Source: CAIZWU01 sp942492905
Lineage (GTDB): Bacteria; Verrucomicrobiota; Verrucomicrobiia; Verrucomicrobiales; V1-33
NCBI GenBank assembly: GCA_942492905.1
Contig: OW818657.1
Coordinates: 1,860,001 to 1,924,000 of the forward strand
Length of the DNA stretch: 64,000 bases
Reading direction: 5' to 3'
In this document: positions 27,033 through 36,321 of the stretch, one piece after another
Layout of the letters: every line of letters starts with the position of its first letter
How positions within the stretch are numbered: position 1 is the stretch's first letter
Made by a program: the position numbers and the translations under genes
Notes under the pieces: model-generated
Databases searched by the model: none
Told to the model about the DNA's origin: nothing
What the model saw: the letters and a program-made list of their open reading frames with translations, nothing else

Positions 27033-27938
27033 ATGAAAATCAAGGAACTCGTCAAGAAGGCCCGCGAATTCGCGGATCCCTACCGTGTGACCAACGGCAG
27101 CAAGTTCCGGCTCAAGGACTATGATCCGGGAGACACCCTGCATCTGGATTCCGAGGACAAGCCCAGGGCGCAGGAAGGCTTGCAGGTCGGCGTCGACGGT
27201 CTCGCGACGCTTCAGGAGATGTTGTATGCCCAGGACAAATGGGCCGTCCTGCTCATCTTCCAGGCCATGGACGCGGCGGGCAAGGATGGCGCCATCAAAC
27301 ACGTGATGTCCGGCGTCAATCCGCAGGGTTGCCAGATATATTCGTTCAAGGCACCCACCAGTGAGGATCTGGACCATGACTACCTTTGGCGGTGCATGAA
27401 GTGCCTGCCCGAGCGAGGCCGCATCGGCATCTTCAACCGCAGTTATTACGAGGAAACGCTGGTGGTGCGGGTCCATCCGGAGATCCTGGAAAAACAGAAG
27501 CTGCCACCCTCCCTGATCACCAAACACATCTGGGACGAGCGGTTCGAGGACATCCGGTCCTTCGAGCGATATCTGAGCCGCAATGGAGTAATGGTCAGGA
27601 AGTTCTTCCTGAATGTTTCCAAAAAGGAACAGAAAAAGCGGTTCATCGAACGAATCGATGACAAGGACAAGAACTGGAAATTTTCCACGGCGGACGCCAA
27701 GGAGAGTGAATTTTTCGACGACTATATGAAGGCCTACGAGGACATGATCCGGAAAACGGCCACCAAGGAATCGCCTTGGTATGTAGTCCCCGCTGACAAC
27801 AAATGGTTCACCCGGCTGGTGGTCGCGGGCGCAATCATCGACGGCCTGAATTCGCTTGATCTGGAATTTCCAAAAGTGGGTGCCGCACAGGTGAAGGAAC
27901 TGGCGGCGACCAAAGCTGCCCTGCTCAAAAGAAAGTGA
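27033..27938 (+). CDS. ppk2: Polyphosphate kinase 2 family protein
   Basis: The 301-residue product is a single PPK2 domain with Walker A FQAMDAAGKDGAIK (K84), the segment GVNPQGCQIYSFKAP, Walker B-like IGIFNRSYYEE and the lid-region basic residues. PPK2 enzymes transfer phosphate between inorganic polyphosphate and nucleotides. The GVNPQG and SFKAPTSEDLDHDYLWR sequences resemble class III enzymes that phosphorylate AMP and ADP, but the class is an inference. The role would be regenerating ADP/ATP from stored polyphosphate, consistent with the energy-stress theme nearby. Confidence 0.92.
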   Translation: MKIKELVKKAREFADPYRVTNGSKFRLKDYDPGDTLHLDSEDKPRAQEGLQVGVDGLATLQEMLYAQDKWAVLLIFQAMDAAGKDGAIKHVMSGVNPQGCQIYSFKAPTSEDLDHDYLWRCMKCLPERGRIGIFNRSYYEETLVVRVHPEILEKQKLPPSLITKHIWDERFEDIRSFERYLSRNGVMVRKFFLNVSKKEQKKRFIERIDDKDKNWKFSTADAKESEFFDDYMKAYEDMIRKTATKESPWYVVPADNKWFTRLVVAGAIIDGLNSLDLEFPKVGAAQVKELAATKAALLKRK

Positions 27939-28053
27939 GCCTCTGCCATCTGCGCCCGGCGGGGACCGGGCCGTGCGCAAGGCTTGCTTGAAGGTTTAAA
28001 ATGCGCGGGCCGCCAGCCAGTATCCCCGGTTAAAATCATCCTTATCCCAACTG

Positions 28054-29811
28054 ATGAATCCTGCGGCCAACACCACCCCGTCTTCCGGACCGGCTCCGAA
28101 GCCTGCCGGTCAGTCTTCCTGGCTGGGCTGGCTGCGGGGTTACAAGATGCCATGGCTGCGGGGGGATGTGATGGCCGGCATCACGCTCGCTGCTTATCTG
28201 CTGCCGGCCGGGCTCGGGGATGCCTCCCTGGCCAATCTTCCGCCGGAAGCCGGGTTGTATGCCTGCCTGTTCTCAGGTCTCGTTTTTTGGCTCTTCTGCA
28301 GTTCGAGGCACACTGCGATTACCGTCACCTCGGCGATATCCCTGTTGATGGGCGCATCGCTGGGCGAATTGGCCGGCGGAGATGTTTCACGATTCGGGGC
28401 GCTGGCCGCCGCCACGGCCCTGCTCACCGCGGCCATCGCTTTCCTAGCATGGCTGGCCAAAGCTGGCGGGATCATCAACTTCATCTCCGAAAGTGTGATG
28501 ACGGGATTCAAGTGCGGCGTCGCCCTGTTCCTCGCCAGCACCCAGTTGCCGAAGCTGTTTGGCATTCATGGAGCCCACGGGGATTTCTGGGAAAACAGCG
28601 GTCACTTTTTGAAGCACCTTGATCAGACCAACCTAGCTTCCCTGACGACAGGACTCGTGGCCCTCGCCGTCCTGATCGCGGGGAAAGTTTTTCTCAAACA
28701 CAAACCAGTGGCCCTGTTTGTGGTAGTGGGAGCCATCCTCGTCTCCGGCCTTGCCGGACTGGAAGCCCGCGGGGTAAAACTGCTCGGGGAAGTGCCGCAG
28801 GGGCTGCCTGCGTTAGGGCTTCCAGCCGTCCACTGGACCGATCTCCGGGATCTGCTTCCCCTGGCTCTTGCTTGTTTCCTCCTGGGCGCGGTGGAGACGG
28901 CCGCCATCGGCCGGATGTTCACCGCCAAACATGGGGGCCGGTTCAACGCCAATCAGGAGTTTCTCGCTTTGGCAGCCGCCAACGTGGCCGCCGGCCTTGG
29001 CCGCGGATTCCCGGTCAGCGGCGGCATGTCCCAATCCCTCGTCAACGAAAGCGGCGGAGCCCGCACCCCGTTGTCGGGTGCCATCGCCGCGGTGATCATC
29101 CTCATTGTCATCCTGTTTTTCTCCCCGCTCCTTCGTGACCTGCCGCAACCGGTGCTGGCCGCCATTGTGCTGGTGGCGGTGGCCGGACTTTTCAAGCTGT
29201 CCACTCTCAAAAAATTGTGGCGGAGTGACCGCCCGGAATTTGTGGTAGCCATGACCGCTCTCCTCGGTGTGATGAGCGTGGGACTGCTCCGCGGGGTCCT
29301 GATCGGGGCGGTCATTTCGCTGGTGCAACTGATCCGTCTCGCCTCCAAACCCCACGTGGCGCCACTCGGCCGGATCCCGGGCACCGACCGCTTCTCCGAC
29401 CTCGAACGGCATCCTGATAATGAATCGGTTCCCGGAGTGCTGATCTTCCGGCCCGAATCCGGGCTGATGTATTTCAACATCGATCATGTGTGTGATGGCA
29501 TCCTCGACAAAACCAAAACTGAAGCCTCTCCTCCGAGGGCCGTGATCCTTGATCTCTCCGCCGCTCCCCGCGTGGACCTGCAAAGTGCTCATGCCCTGGG
29601 CGTCATGGCGGCGGAGATGCGTGGGCTGGGCATTGCTTTCCGCGCCGTGGAGGCCAGATCCTCGGTGCGCGACCGCCTGCGGGACGAAGGATTCGAGGAA
29701 ACGCTCGGTGGCATCAACCGGTTCACCTCGGTGGCGGACGCCGTGGCCGAATTCATCCATGCTATTCCTGATAAAATTCCAGATAGACCACAACACTCCC
29801 ATGAATCCTAA
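28054..29811 (+). CDS. SulP-family anion transporter with STAS domain
   Basis: The product is 585 residues with 11-12 membrane helices. Family motifs are DVMAGITLAAYLLPAGLGDASLANLPPEAGLYA near the start and the SGGMSQSLVNESGGARTPLSG region. A C-terminal STAS domain (about 460-575) includes VILDLSAAPRVDLQSAHALG. SulP proteins carry sulfate, bicarbonate or dicarboxylates; the usual P-x-A-x-A-YA-x-I-A motif is changed to LPAGLGDASLA, so I give no substrate. The start of the following gene overlaps its last codons. Confidence 0.9.
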   Translation: MNPAANTTPSSGPAPKPAGQSSWLGWLRGYKMPWLRGDVMAGITLAAYLLPAGLGDASLANLPPEAGLYACLFSGLVFWLFCSSRHTAITVTSAISLLMGASLGELAGGDVSRFGALAAATALLTAAIAFLAWLAKAGGIINFISESVMTGFKCGVALFLASTQLPKLFGIHGAHGDFWENSGHFLKHLDQTNLASLTTGLVALAVLIAGKVFLKHKPVALFVVVGAILVSGLAGLEARGVKLLGEVPQGLPALGLPAVHWTDLRDLLPLALACFLLGAVETAAIGRMFTAKHGGRFNANQEFLALAAANVAAGLGRGFPVSGGMSQSLVNESGGARTPLSGAIAAVIILIVILFFSPLLRDLPQPVLAAIVLVAVAGLFKLSTLKKLWRSDRPEFVVAMTALLGVMSVGLLRGVLIGAVISLVQLIRLASKPHVAPLGRIPGTDRFSDLERHPDNESVPGVLIFRPESGLMYFNIDHVCDGILDKTKTEASPPRAVILDLSAAPRVDLQSAHALGVMAAEMRGLGIAFRAVEARSSVRDRLRDEGFEETLGGINRFTSVADAVAEFIHAIPDKIPDRPQHSHES

Positions 29812-30883
29812 ACCAACAAATTTCACCATGGCCCGTGCCTTCGCCCTGACCTCCCTGCGCCACTTGCCTCTGCTGGGTCTCCTGCTCTCCCTCCCTGCCG
29901 CCATTCCGGTTTGCGCACAAAGTCCGGCGGCAACGGAAGCCACTCCCGCAGCGGCCGAACCTACCCGCGCCTCGGTGGAGAAGTATGTCCCGGAACTCAA
30001 ATCCTATATAGATTCGCGCGAGACCAGCATGACCCGGTTGGTCAATGAAATCACCGCCCTGGACCAGTCGATCCAGGCAGCCGTGGGGAAGGTGCTGGGC
30101 ATTCTCACCGAAGCGAAGGACACCAAGGAGACGCGCACCAACGTCACCAAACTGAAGGAGGAAACCCTCGCCGGCTTGAAGCGTGCGGCGCAGGCCTATG
30201 CGCAGAAGCGCGCTCTGATCGCCGACGAACTGCGCACCACCAAAAACGAATACCGCCGCGAGGATCTCTTCACCTCACGCGGACAGATCGATACCCGGAT
30301 TGATAACATGGTTGATGCCATGGTGAAACTTGCCCTCAGCATGGAGACCGATGAAGGTCATGAACGCTACGTCCAGGACTCCAGTGTTTCGGTCGGCGGC
30401 CGCTGGGGTGTGGTCGTGCCCACCACCAAGCGGAATCCGGACTATGACCAGAATAAACGGCAGGTCGCGCAGACCGAAAAGACCACCAACGAACTGGACA
30501 AGGCTTTCGACTCGTCCCTGCAGCGCCTTGATGTTCAGGAACGCGACATTGTCGCGAAACTGGCTGCGCCGGCTGTCAGCGAGGCGGATAAAACCCGTCT
30601 GATCGCGGAACTGGAACGAATCAAATCGATCCGTGAGGAACGCCTCCGGCAGCGGACCCTGCTGGACAGCGGGGGCGGGGAAGGGATGCAAACCGGATTG
30701 GACCGGAAGGAATTCATGGAGACCGGGGAATTGGTTGAGAGCATTACCGGCGGAGCCCGGCGCGACTTCACCAGGATGATGGCCGCCTTCAATGAACTGC
30801 GTACCGAACGCCAGGCGCTGGCCACGCTGAAGGCGAAACTCGATCATGCGGAACAATGGCTGGAAAGCCACCCTGCCAAGTGA
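29801..30883 (+). CDS. Exported coiled-coil protein of unknown function
   Basis: The 360-residue product has a signal peptide (LRHLPLLGLLLSLPAAIPVCAQS). The mature part is largely helical and charged: a helical segment near YVPELKSYIDSRETSMTRLVNEI, a Lys/Glu-rich stretch to about 150, a glycine patch SVGGRWGVVV, and a long C-terminal coiled coil. No catalytic motif is visible. ATG 29801 overlaps the SulP stop by 11 bases, which suggests coupled translation; ATG 29828 is an alternative that gives a tighter signal peptide. It is probably a periplasmic partner of the SulP protein, by position only. Confidence 0.7.
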   Translation: MNPKPTNFTMARAFALTSLRHLPLLGLLLSLPAAIPVCAQSPAATEATPAAAEPTRASVEKYVPELKSYIDSRETSMTRLVNEITALDQSIQAAVGKVLGILTEAKDTKETRTNVTKLKEETLAGLKRAAQAYAQKRALIADELRTTKNEYRREDLFTSRGQIDTRIDNMVDAMVKLALSMETDEGHERYVQDSSVSVGGRWGVVVPTTKRNPDYDQNKRQVAQTEKTTNELDKAFDSSLQRLDVQERDIVAKLAAPAVSEADKTRLIAELERIKSIREERLRQRTLLDSGGGEGMQTGLDRKEFMETGELVESITGGARRDFTRMMAAFNELRTERQALATLKAKLDHAEQWLESHPAK

Positions 30884-30982
30884 ATCCGTACCGGAGGATC
30901 ATAAGCCACGTTTCCTCCGCGGCAGCCCTTCGGCTTGAAGCTTCCCTGATTCTGTCCTATCCTCAAACCAACCGGAATCCCT

Positions 30983-31879
30983 ATGAAACGCATCGTCCTG
31001 TCTTTGCTGGCCGTGTTCACCTCAGTTCTTGGGGCACAGGAGGAGGTCCCCAAACCCCGTGAACTTTCCGTCGACGAAAAAACCGTCGCCGAAGCCGCCA
31101 ACGCCTACATGGCGGCCTACAACCAAAGGGATGCCAAAGCCCTCGCCGCCATGTTTGATGACGAGGCGCAGTGGGTGGACGACGAGGGTATCCTCTATAC
31201 CGGAAAAGCGGAGATCGCCGCCATGCTGGAGGCGGCTCTCAAGGGCAGTCCCGGCCGTACCTTGGATGTTGATGTCGGCACGGCCCGTTCCCTGGGGCCA
31301 GGGGTTCTCCTGGAAACCGGCACCAATACCGTCACAGAAGGTGATGGAACCAACAGTGTGGGCAGCTATACGGCGGTCCACGTCAAAAAGGATGGCAAGT
31401 GGCTCATCGCCCAAGTCACGGAAACGGGGGCGCCGTTTGCGGGCAGCGCGACCGTGCGGTTGATGGAGCTTTCCTGGATGATTGGCACCTGGGAGGAAAA
31501 ATCGGGGGAAGCTGATGTCAAAACGACTGTCAATTGGACCCCCAGCCGCAGTTTCATTACCAGAACATTCACGGTAAAGCGTGCCGACGGCACCATTGAT
31601 GAAGGCACCGAAGTCATCGGATGGGATCCCTCCGCTGGTAGGATCCGTTCTTGGATCTTTGAATCCGATGGAGGGATTTCCGAAAATGTCTGGACGCAGG
31701 ATGGGCGGCGATGGTTGGTGCAGGCCCGCACCGTGCTTCCGGACGGCAGTCAGGCCACCGCGCAGCACACCATGACTCAAATTGATCCGGACCACTACAC
31801 CTGGTCTTCGGCCAACCGGGAGAGTGACGGTGAACTGCTTCCGAATATCGAGCCTATCACCATTGTGAGATCCAAATAA
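30983..31879 (+). CDS. SnoaL-like/DUF4440 (SgcJ/EcaC type) exported protein
   Basis: The 298-residue product has a signal peptide (MKRIVLSLLAVFTSVLGAQ). Residues about 30-155 form an NTF2-like domain (ANAYMAAYNQRDAKALAAMFDDEAQWVDDEG, then YTGKAEIAAML and AVHVKKDGKWLIAQV), as in SgcJ/EcaC proteins. The second half (about 160-298) has a lipocalin-like DUF1579 look (LIGTWEEKSG-type opening, VIGWDPSAGRIRSWIFESDGG). The ligand or reaction is unknown; such pairs are common in Planctomycetes and Verrucomicrobia. Confidence 0.75.
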   Translation: MKRIVLSLLAVFTSVLGAQEEVPKPRELSVDEKTVAEAANAYMAAYNQRDAKALAAMFDDEAQWVDDEGILYTGKAEIAAMLEAALKGSPGRTLDVDVGTARSLGPGVLLETGTNTVTEGDGTNSVGSYTAVHVKKDGKWLIAQVTETGAPFAGSATVRLMELSWMIGTWEEKSGEADVKTTVNWTPSRSFITRTFTVKRADGTIDEGTEVIGWDPSAGRIRSWIFESDGGISENVWTQDGRRWLVQARTVLPDGSQATAQHTMTQIDPDHYTWSSANRESDGELLPNIEPITIVRSK

Positions 31880-31903
31880 TTTCAAATTGAGGAGGCCATC
31901 ATC

Positions 31904-33703
31904 ATGAAGCTGAAACAATTCCTCGTTGTTGTGGGCTCATTAACAATTTTGGGATGGGCCACTACGGATACTTTTGCCCGTGGCGGCGGCGGTGGGGCGC
32001 GTGGAGGAGGTGGAGGAGGAGGTGGATCGAGGAGCGGCGGCGGCGGCGGTGGGGCGAGCCGTTCTTATTCCAAGCCTTCGGGAGGCAGCAGCGGCAGTTC
32101 GTTCTCCAGGCCGCCATCCAGCAGCAAGCCTTCCGTAAGCCGGCCTTCTTCAGGCAGTGGCTCCGTCTCCCGGCCCTCTCCCCCATCATCCAGCAAACCG
32201 GCCACCAAGCCTTCCGCCAAACCCGCTGGCAAACCGGCCGCCAAACCAGCGCCGAAGCCGCCCAGCACTTCTTCAGGCAAACCGGCCACCAAACCCGCCC
32301 GGCCCGAAGCCAAACCTGGGGCCGGAAGCGGAGGCAGTGGGGTGAACCGGCCAACCACCAAACCAGCCAATCCGCCCAGCCTGAACAAACCATCCACCTT
32401 GCCCGCGGACCGTCCGTCCACCAAACCAGGAACGGGAAACCGTCCGGGTAGCGGCACCAAGCCCGGCGAGCGGCCGGGGGCGGGCGGACTTCCCAGCGGT
32501 GGAAACGGCATCCTCGATCGCCCCGGGGACAAGCCGGGGATTGCCGGCCGTCCGGAGATTGGAACCCTCCCTGGCACCAGACCAGGCGTGGGAGACCGGC
32601 CCGGAGCGGGGACGCTTCCCGGCGAACGGCCGGGAATCGGAAATCGGCCGGGGAACAAGCCTTGGGAACCCTCGCGGCCCGATGGCCGGCCCGGCCGGCC
32701 TGACCGTGGCGATACTTTTATCAATACGGGCGATATCAACACCGGCAGCAACTTTAACAACTATTTCAACAGTCAAAGGGGTGGAATCGACGCTTGGCAG
32801 AATAACCGCGCCAATCATTGGGACAACTGGAGCGATGCCAGGTCCGACCGGCTGAACAACTTCCGGGACAATCGAAGCGACTTGTGGAACGACCGGATGG
32901 ACCGCCGGGAAGATTTGTGGGATCATCGTGCGGACCGGCGTGACGACTGGATGGACTGGCGTGGCGATGTCTGGGATTTCCGGCTGGACCGTGCGGATGA
33001 CATCCGGGACTTCTACCGGGATTCCTATTGCCACTGGTTCACCCCAAACTGGTTTCATGGATGCGGCTGGTGGCCCGGGGGGCGCATTTACGGGAGCTGC
33101 AATCCGTGGTGGTGGTGGCGCCCGGTGGTGTGGAGTTCATGGACGTATCTTTGGACCACCCCGATGCCACCCGCGGTGGTTTATGACTATGGCACCGACA
33201 TCATCATCCAGAATGAAACGGTCTATGTAGAGGGGGAGGCAACCGTGCCTGCCGGGCAATATCGTCAGGAGGCGATTGACCTTGCCTATCCCGATACCCC
33301 GCCGCCGCCGCCGGTTCCGGCCAGCGCGGACGATCTTAGCCTGATTCCTCTGGGGGTCTGGGCGCTCGTCCAGGAGGAAAAGGGCGATGCCATCATGTTC
33401 TATCAGTTGACCGCGACGAAGGACGGTCTCATCACCGGGGCCTACAGCAATGTCCTGACCGGCGAGAGCGCCCCGGTCATCGGTTCCATCGACAAACAGT
33501 CCCAGCGTTTGGCATTCCGGACCGGAACAGAAAAGGCTGGTGCCGTGATCGAGTGCAACCTGAACGGACTGACCAAGGATCAGATCGGGGTGTTCGTCCA
33601 CTTTGGCACCGGTCAAACCCAGGAATGGTTGCTCGTCAGAATGGAGAATCCTGACATGCCCGCGGTGCCCACGCCGGTGACCCCGGCGGTGCAGGAAAAG
33701 TAA
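31904..33703 (+). CDS. Secreted low-complexity protein (Gly, Ser/Pro/Lys, Arg/Asp/Trp-rich)
   Basis: The 599-residue product begins with a signal peptide, preceded by a clear GGAGG at 31890. It then has zones of biased composition: Gly/Arg/Ser (26-50), Ser/Pro/Lys repeats such as KPAGKPAAKPAPKP (51-150), Pro/Gly/Asp/Arg repeats such as GDRPGAGTLPGERPG (150-265), and an Asp/Arg/Trp-rich helix with near-heptads such as RREDLWDHRADRRDDW (300-360). An aromatic Gly/Trp stretch (370-410) and a folded beta-rich C-terminal domain (about 470-590; SLIPLGVWALVQEE) follow. It is probably a wall- or surface-associated structural protein; the biochemical role is unknown. Confidence 0.75.
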   Translation: MKLKQFLVVVGSLTILGWATTDTFARGGGGGARGGGGGGGGSRSGGGGGGASRSYSKPSGGSSGSSFSRPPSSSKPSVSRPSSGSGSVSRPSPPSSSKPATKPSAKPAGKPAAKPAPKPPSTSSGKPATKPARPEAKPGAGSGGSGVNRPTTKPANPPSLNKPSTLPADRPSTKPGTGNRPGSGTKPGERPGAGGLPSGGNGILDRPGDKPGIAGRPEIGTLPGTRPGVGDRPGAGTLPGERPGIGNRPGNKPWEPSRPDGRPGRPDRGDTFINTGDINTGSNFNNYFNSQRGGIDAWQNNRANHWDNWSDARSDRLNNFRDNRSDLWNDRMDRREDLWDHRADRRDDWMDWRGDVWDFRLDRADDIRDFYRDSYCHWFTPNWFHGCGWWPGGRIYGSCNPWWWWRPVVWSSWTYLWTTPMPPAVVYDYGTDIIIQNETVYVEGEATVPAGQYRQEAIDLAYPDTPPPPPVPASADDLSLIPLGVWALVQEEKGDAIMFYQLTATKDGLITGAYSNVLTGESAPVIGSIDKQSQRLAFRTGTEKAGAVIECNLNGLTKDQIGVFVHFGTGQTQEWLLVRMENPDMPAVPTPVTPAVQEK

Positions 33704-33737
33704 CTATGGCTAGTCATCCCGCCACCACCCGGAACCA

Positions 33738-34643
33738 ATGATTCATTCCAAAAACATTCAACTGATGAACCAAATGCCTGACGACACAGTCCCCGGCATT
33801 GATGGAATCCTGCATCCTACGGATTTCACCGAGGGCAGTCGTGCGGCTTTCCATCACGCCCTGATGCTGGCGTTCATGGCAAAAACGCCACTCACCCTCA
33901 TGCACGTCTCAACCGATGCCACTTCGGAATGGACGGATTTCCCCGGCGTCCGCGAAACGCTCGAAAGGTGGGGCTGGTTGCCCAAGGACAGTCCAAGGTC
34001 CGCCTTGCCGCAACTGGGCGTCGAGGTCCGCAAAGTGATCGCAAAGCAGGACAATCCCGTGCAGGCCGTGCTTCACTATCTGGAAAAACATCCAGCCGGT
34101 CTCGTGGTGCTGGCCACCCACCAGCACGAAGGCCGCGTCCGCTGGCTGCACCAATCCGTGGCTGAACCCGTCGCCCGCCAGGCCGGTCAGATGTCCTTGT
34201 TCATTCCCGGGGGCCTCTCCGGTTTTGTCTCTGCGGAGACGGGAGCGGTGTTGTTGGATCATATTCTCATTCCGATCGCGGCGGTCCCGCGGCCGCAACC
34301 TGCCATCGAGGCTGCAGCGCGGCTGGCGGCTGGTTTGAAACTTCCCCACGGCAGCTTCACGATCCTCCATGTGGGCGAGGTGGATACCATGCCTGCCGTC
34401 CATTGTCCCGAGGTGCCCGGCTGGGACTGGAAAAAGGTCATCGTGCCGCATGGCAACGTGATTGACGGAATCGTGGAGACGGCCTCGAAAATGGCGGCGG
34501 GTTTGATCGTGATGGCAACGGATGGGCGCCATGGTTTCCTCGACGCCTTGCGTGGCAGCCATAGTGAGCGGGTCCTGCGGCAGGCTCCAGCGCCATTGCT
34601 GACCGTTCCGGCAGGTTCATCCGCCAGTAATCAACTCCCCTGA
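33738..34643 (+). CDS. Tandem universal stress protein
   Basis: The 301-residue product has two UspA-like domains. The first (about 22-160) starts GILHPTDFTEGSRAAFHHAL and ends near VAEPVARQAGQMSLFIP. The second (about 172-295) starts DHILIPIA and ends with LIVMATDGRHGFLDALRGSHSERVLRQAPAPLLTVP. The second retains a G-x2-G-x9-G(S/T)-like ATP-binding pattern (TDGRHGFLDALRGSHS); the first is weaker. The K+ channel gene starts 5 bases downstream. Confidence 0.88.
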   Translation: MIHSKNIQLMNQMPDDTVPGIDGILHPTDFTEGSRAAFHHALMLAFMAKTPLTLMHVSTDATSEWTDFPGVRETLERWGWLPKDSPRSALPQLGVEVRKVIAKQDNPVQAVLHYLEKHPAGLVVLATHQHEGRVRWLHQSVAEPVARQAGQMSLFIPGGLSGFVSAETGAVLLDHILIPIAAVPRPQPAIEAAARLAAGLKLPHGSFTILHVGEVDTMPAVHCPEVPGWDWKKVIVPHGNVIDGIVETASKMAAGLIVMATDGRHGFLDALRGSHSERVLRQAPAPLLTVPAGSSASNQLP

Positions 34644-34647
34644 TACC

Positions 34648-35088
34648 GTGCTTCGAATTATCTTTTGTGCCTGCCTCCTGGTCGCCCTCACCATGGCGGT
34701 GCATGCTATAGGCCTCGGAGCACTGTTGAGGAATTTGATGAAGCCGCAGGCCCGGCCGCCGGAGAGTTTCTGGCCTGTCACCTGGCTGCTGGTCCGCGTC
34801 ATGTGGTGGCTCATTCTGATTCATCTGGTCAGCATCTCCATCTGGGGGTTGTTCTATTTTTGGCAGGACTGCCTGCCTGATGCCGAATCGGCCTTCTATT
34901 TTGCGGGAGTCACCTACACCACGGTTGGCTATGGAGATCTGGTGCTGCCCAAGCCGTGGCGGATGCTCGGTCCGGTGGAGGCGCTGACCGGTATCCTGAT
35001 GTGTGGACTGTCTGCCGGTCTGTTTTTTGCGGTGGTGACAAGGATCTACGCCCTTCGTTTCCCTGACAAATTCAAACAAAACCCATGA
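34648..35088 (+). CDS. Two-transmembrane potassium channel
   Basis: The 146-residue product is predicted to start with GTG at 34648. An extra N-terminal helix is followed by the pore unit: outer helix (MWWLILIHLVSISIWGLFYF), pore helix and selectivity filter TYTTVGYGDLVL, and inner helix (LTGILMCGLSAGLFFAVVTR). TVGYGD is the K+ filter sequence. It overlaps the antiporter gene by 4 bases (ATGA) and follows the stress protein by 5 bases, so the three form one operon. Confidence 0.92.
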   Translation: MLRIIFCACLLVALTMAVHAIGLGALLRNLMKPQARPPESFWPVTWLLVRVMWWLILIHLVSISIWGLFYFWQDCLPDAESAFYFAGVTYTTVGYGDLVLPKPWRMLGPVEALTGILMCGLSAGLFFAVVTRIYALRFPDKFKQNP

Positions 35089-36179
35089 AACTACTGTTCT
35101 CGGAAATCCGCCGCAATCCACTGCTCTGGCTGCTCGTCTTCGTGCCCGTGGTGTTTGCTGCGGCCAAGCTCAAGCCAGGGGCGCATACTTTGCTGTTTGT
35201 GCTGTCAGTGCTGGCCATCGTGCCACTGGCGGCACTGCTCAGTCACGCCACTGAATCCGTAGCTGCCAAGACCGGAGACGCGGTTGGGGGGCTGCTCAAT
35301 GCCACGCTGGGGAACCTCACTGAACTGGTTATCGCACTGACCGCGTTGCGCGCCGGGGAATACATGCTGGTGAAGGCCTCCATCGCCGGCGCGATCGTCA
35401 CCAACACCCTGTTCATGCTCGGTGCGTCGTTTCTTCTCGGGGGCCTCAAACATCACACCCAGGAGTTCAACCGGGTGGGCGCCCGCATGCAGGCCGGGAT
35501 GCTCTTTCTGGCCACCATCGCCCTGCTTGTTCCGTCGGCCATTGCGAAGGTGGACTCGGCCGCTGCCTCGGCGTTTACCCACCAATTGAGCGTGGGTCTC
35601 GCGATCATGCTCATCATTGCCTATGGGCTGGGGATGCTGTTTTCCCTCAAGACGCACCGCGAGCTTTTCGGCAGCGAATCGCATGGGGAGGAAGGCGAAA
35701 CGCCGTGGCCGATCGGGATGGCGCTGGCTACGCTGGCGGGCGTCACGTTGCTCGTGGCCTTGGTCAGTGAGATCTTCGTCGAGTCGGTCCAGGAAGCGGC
35801 GGTGTCATTCGGCATGACCCAGGCGTTCGTGGGATTCATTGTCGTGGCGCTGGTGGGCGGTGCGGCGGAAATGGCCTCGGCCTTTTCCGGGGCCCGTAAA
35901 AACCGGCTGGATCTGAGCGTCGGCATCGCCCTCGGTAGCGCGTCCCAGATTGCTCTCTTCGTGGCGCCGGTGCTGGTGCTGCTCAGTTATGTCATGGGCC
36001 CGGCGCCGATGGATCTCCAGTTCTGGCCGGGCGCGGTGGTGATGATGCTCATCGCCACCCTTACGGCGGCGCTGGTCACCAACAGCGGACGCTCCGCGTG
36101 GTTCGTCGGAGTGCTCGTGCTCATGGTCTATCTGATCTTCGCCATGACCCTTTACCTGCTGCCGCCCGGAGGGCTGTAA
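35085..36179 (+). CDS. cax: Ca2+/H+ antiporter (CaCA family, CAX type)
   Basis: The 364-residue product has about 11 membrane helices and the paired alpha repeats of CAX exchangers: GGLLNATLGNLTELVIALTAL in the first half and GFIVVALVGGAAEMASAFSGA in the second, each with the cation-binding acidic residue. A short acidic loop (SESHGEEGE) lies between the halves. It would expel Ca2+ or related cations in exchange for protons across the inner membrane. The start overlaps the K+ channel stop. Confidence 0.92.
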   Translation: MKLLFSEIRRNPLLWLLVFVPVVFAAAKLKPGAHTLLFVLSVLAIVPLAALLSHATESVAAKTGDAVGGLLNATLGNLTELVIALTALRAGEYMLVKASIAGAIVTNTLFMLGASFLLGGLKHHTQEFNRVGARMQAGMLFLATIALLVPSAIAKVDSAAASAFTHQLSVGLAIMLIIAYGLGMLFSLKTHRELFGSESHGEEGETPWPIGMALATLAGVTLLVALVSEIFVESVQEAAVSFGMTQAFVGFIVVALVGGAAEMASAFSGARKNRLDLSVGIALGSASQIALFVAPVLVLLSYVMGPAPMDLQFWPGAVVMMLIATLTAALVTNSGRSAWFVGVLVLMVYLIFAMTLYLLPPGGL

Positions 36180-36321
36180 GTTCAATAAAGCTGATTCCTT
36201 TTCGCGTGGTCAAACACGGCGGGTGCCCGGCCGAAACCTGCCCCCGACACCAGCCGCAAGGTGGAATGCCAGGCGCGCGCCAGCGCAGGGCCGCAATACC
36301 AAATCTTCCCATCAAATAATC

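Noticed and set aside
32065..32760. Antisense low-complexity frame rich in Pro/Gly/Arg
   Set aside because: It arises from the repeat zone of the secreted protein on the plus strand and has no start signal or domain.
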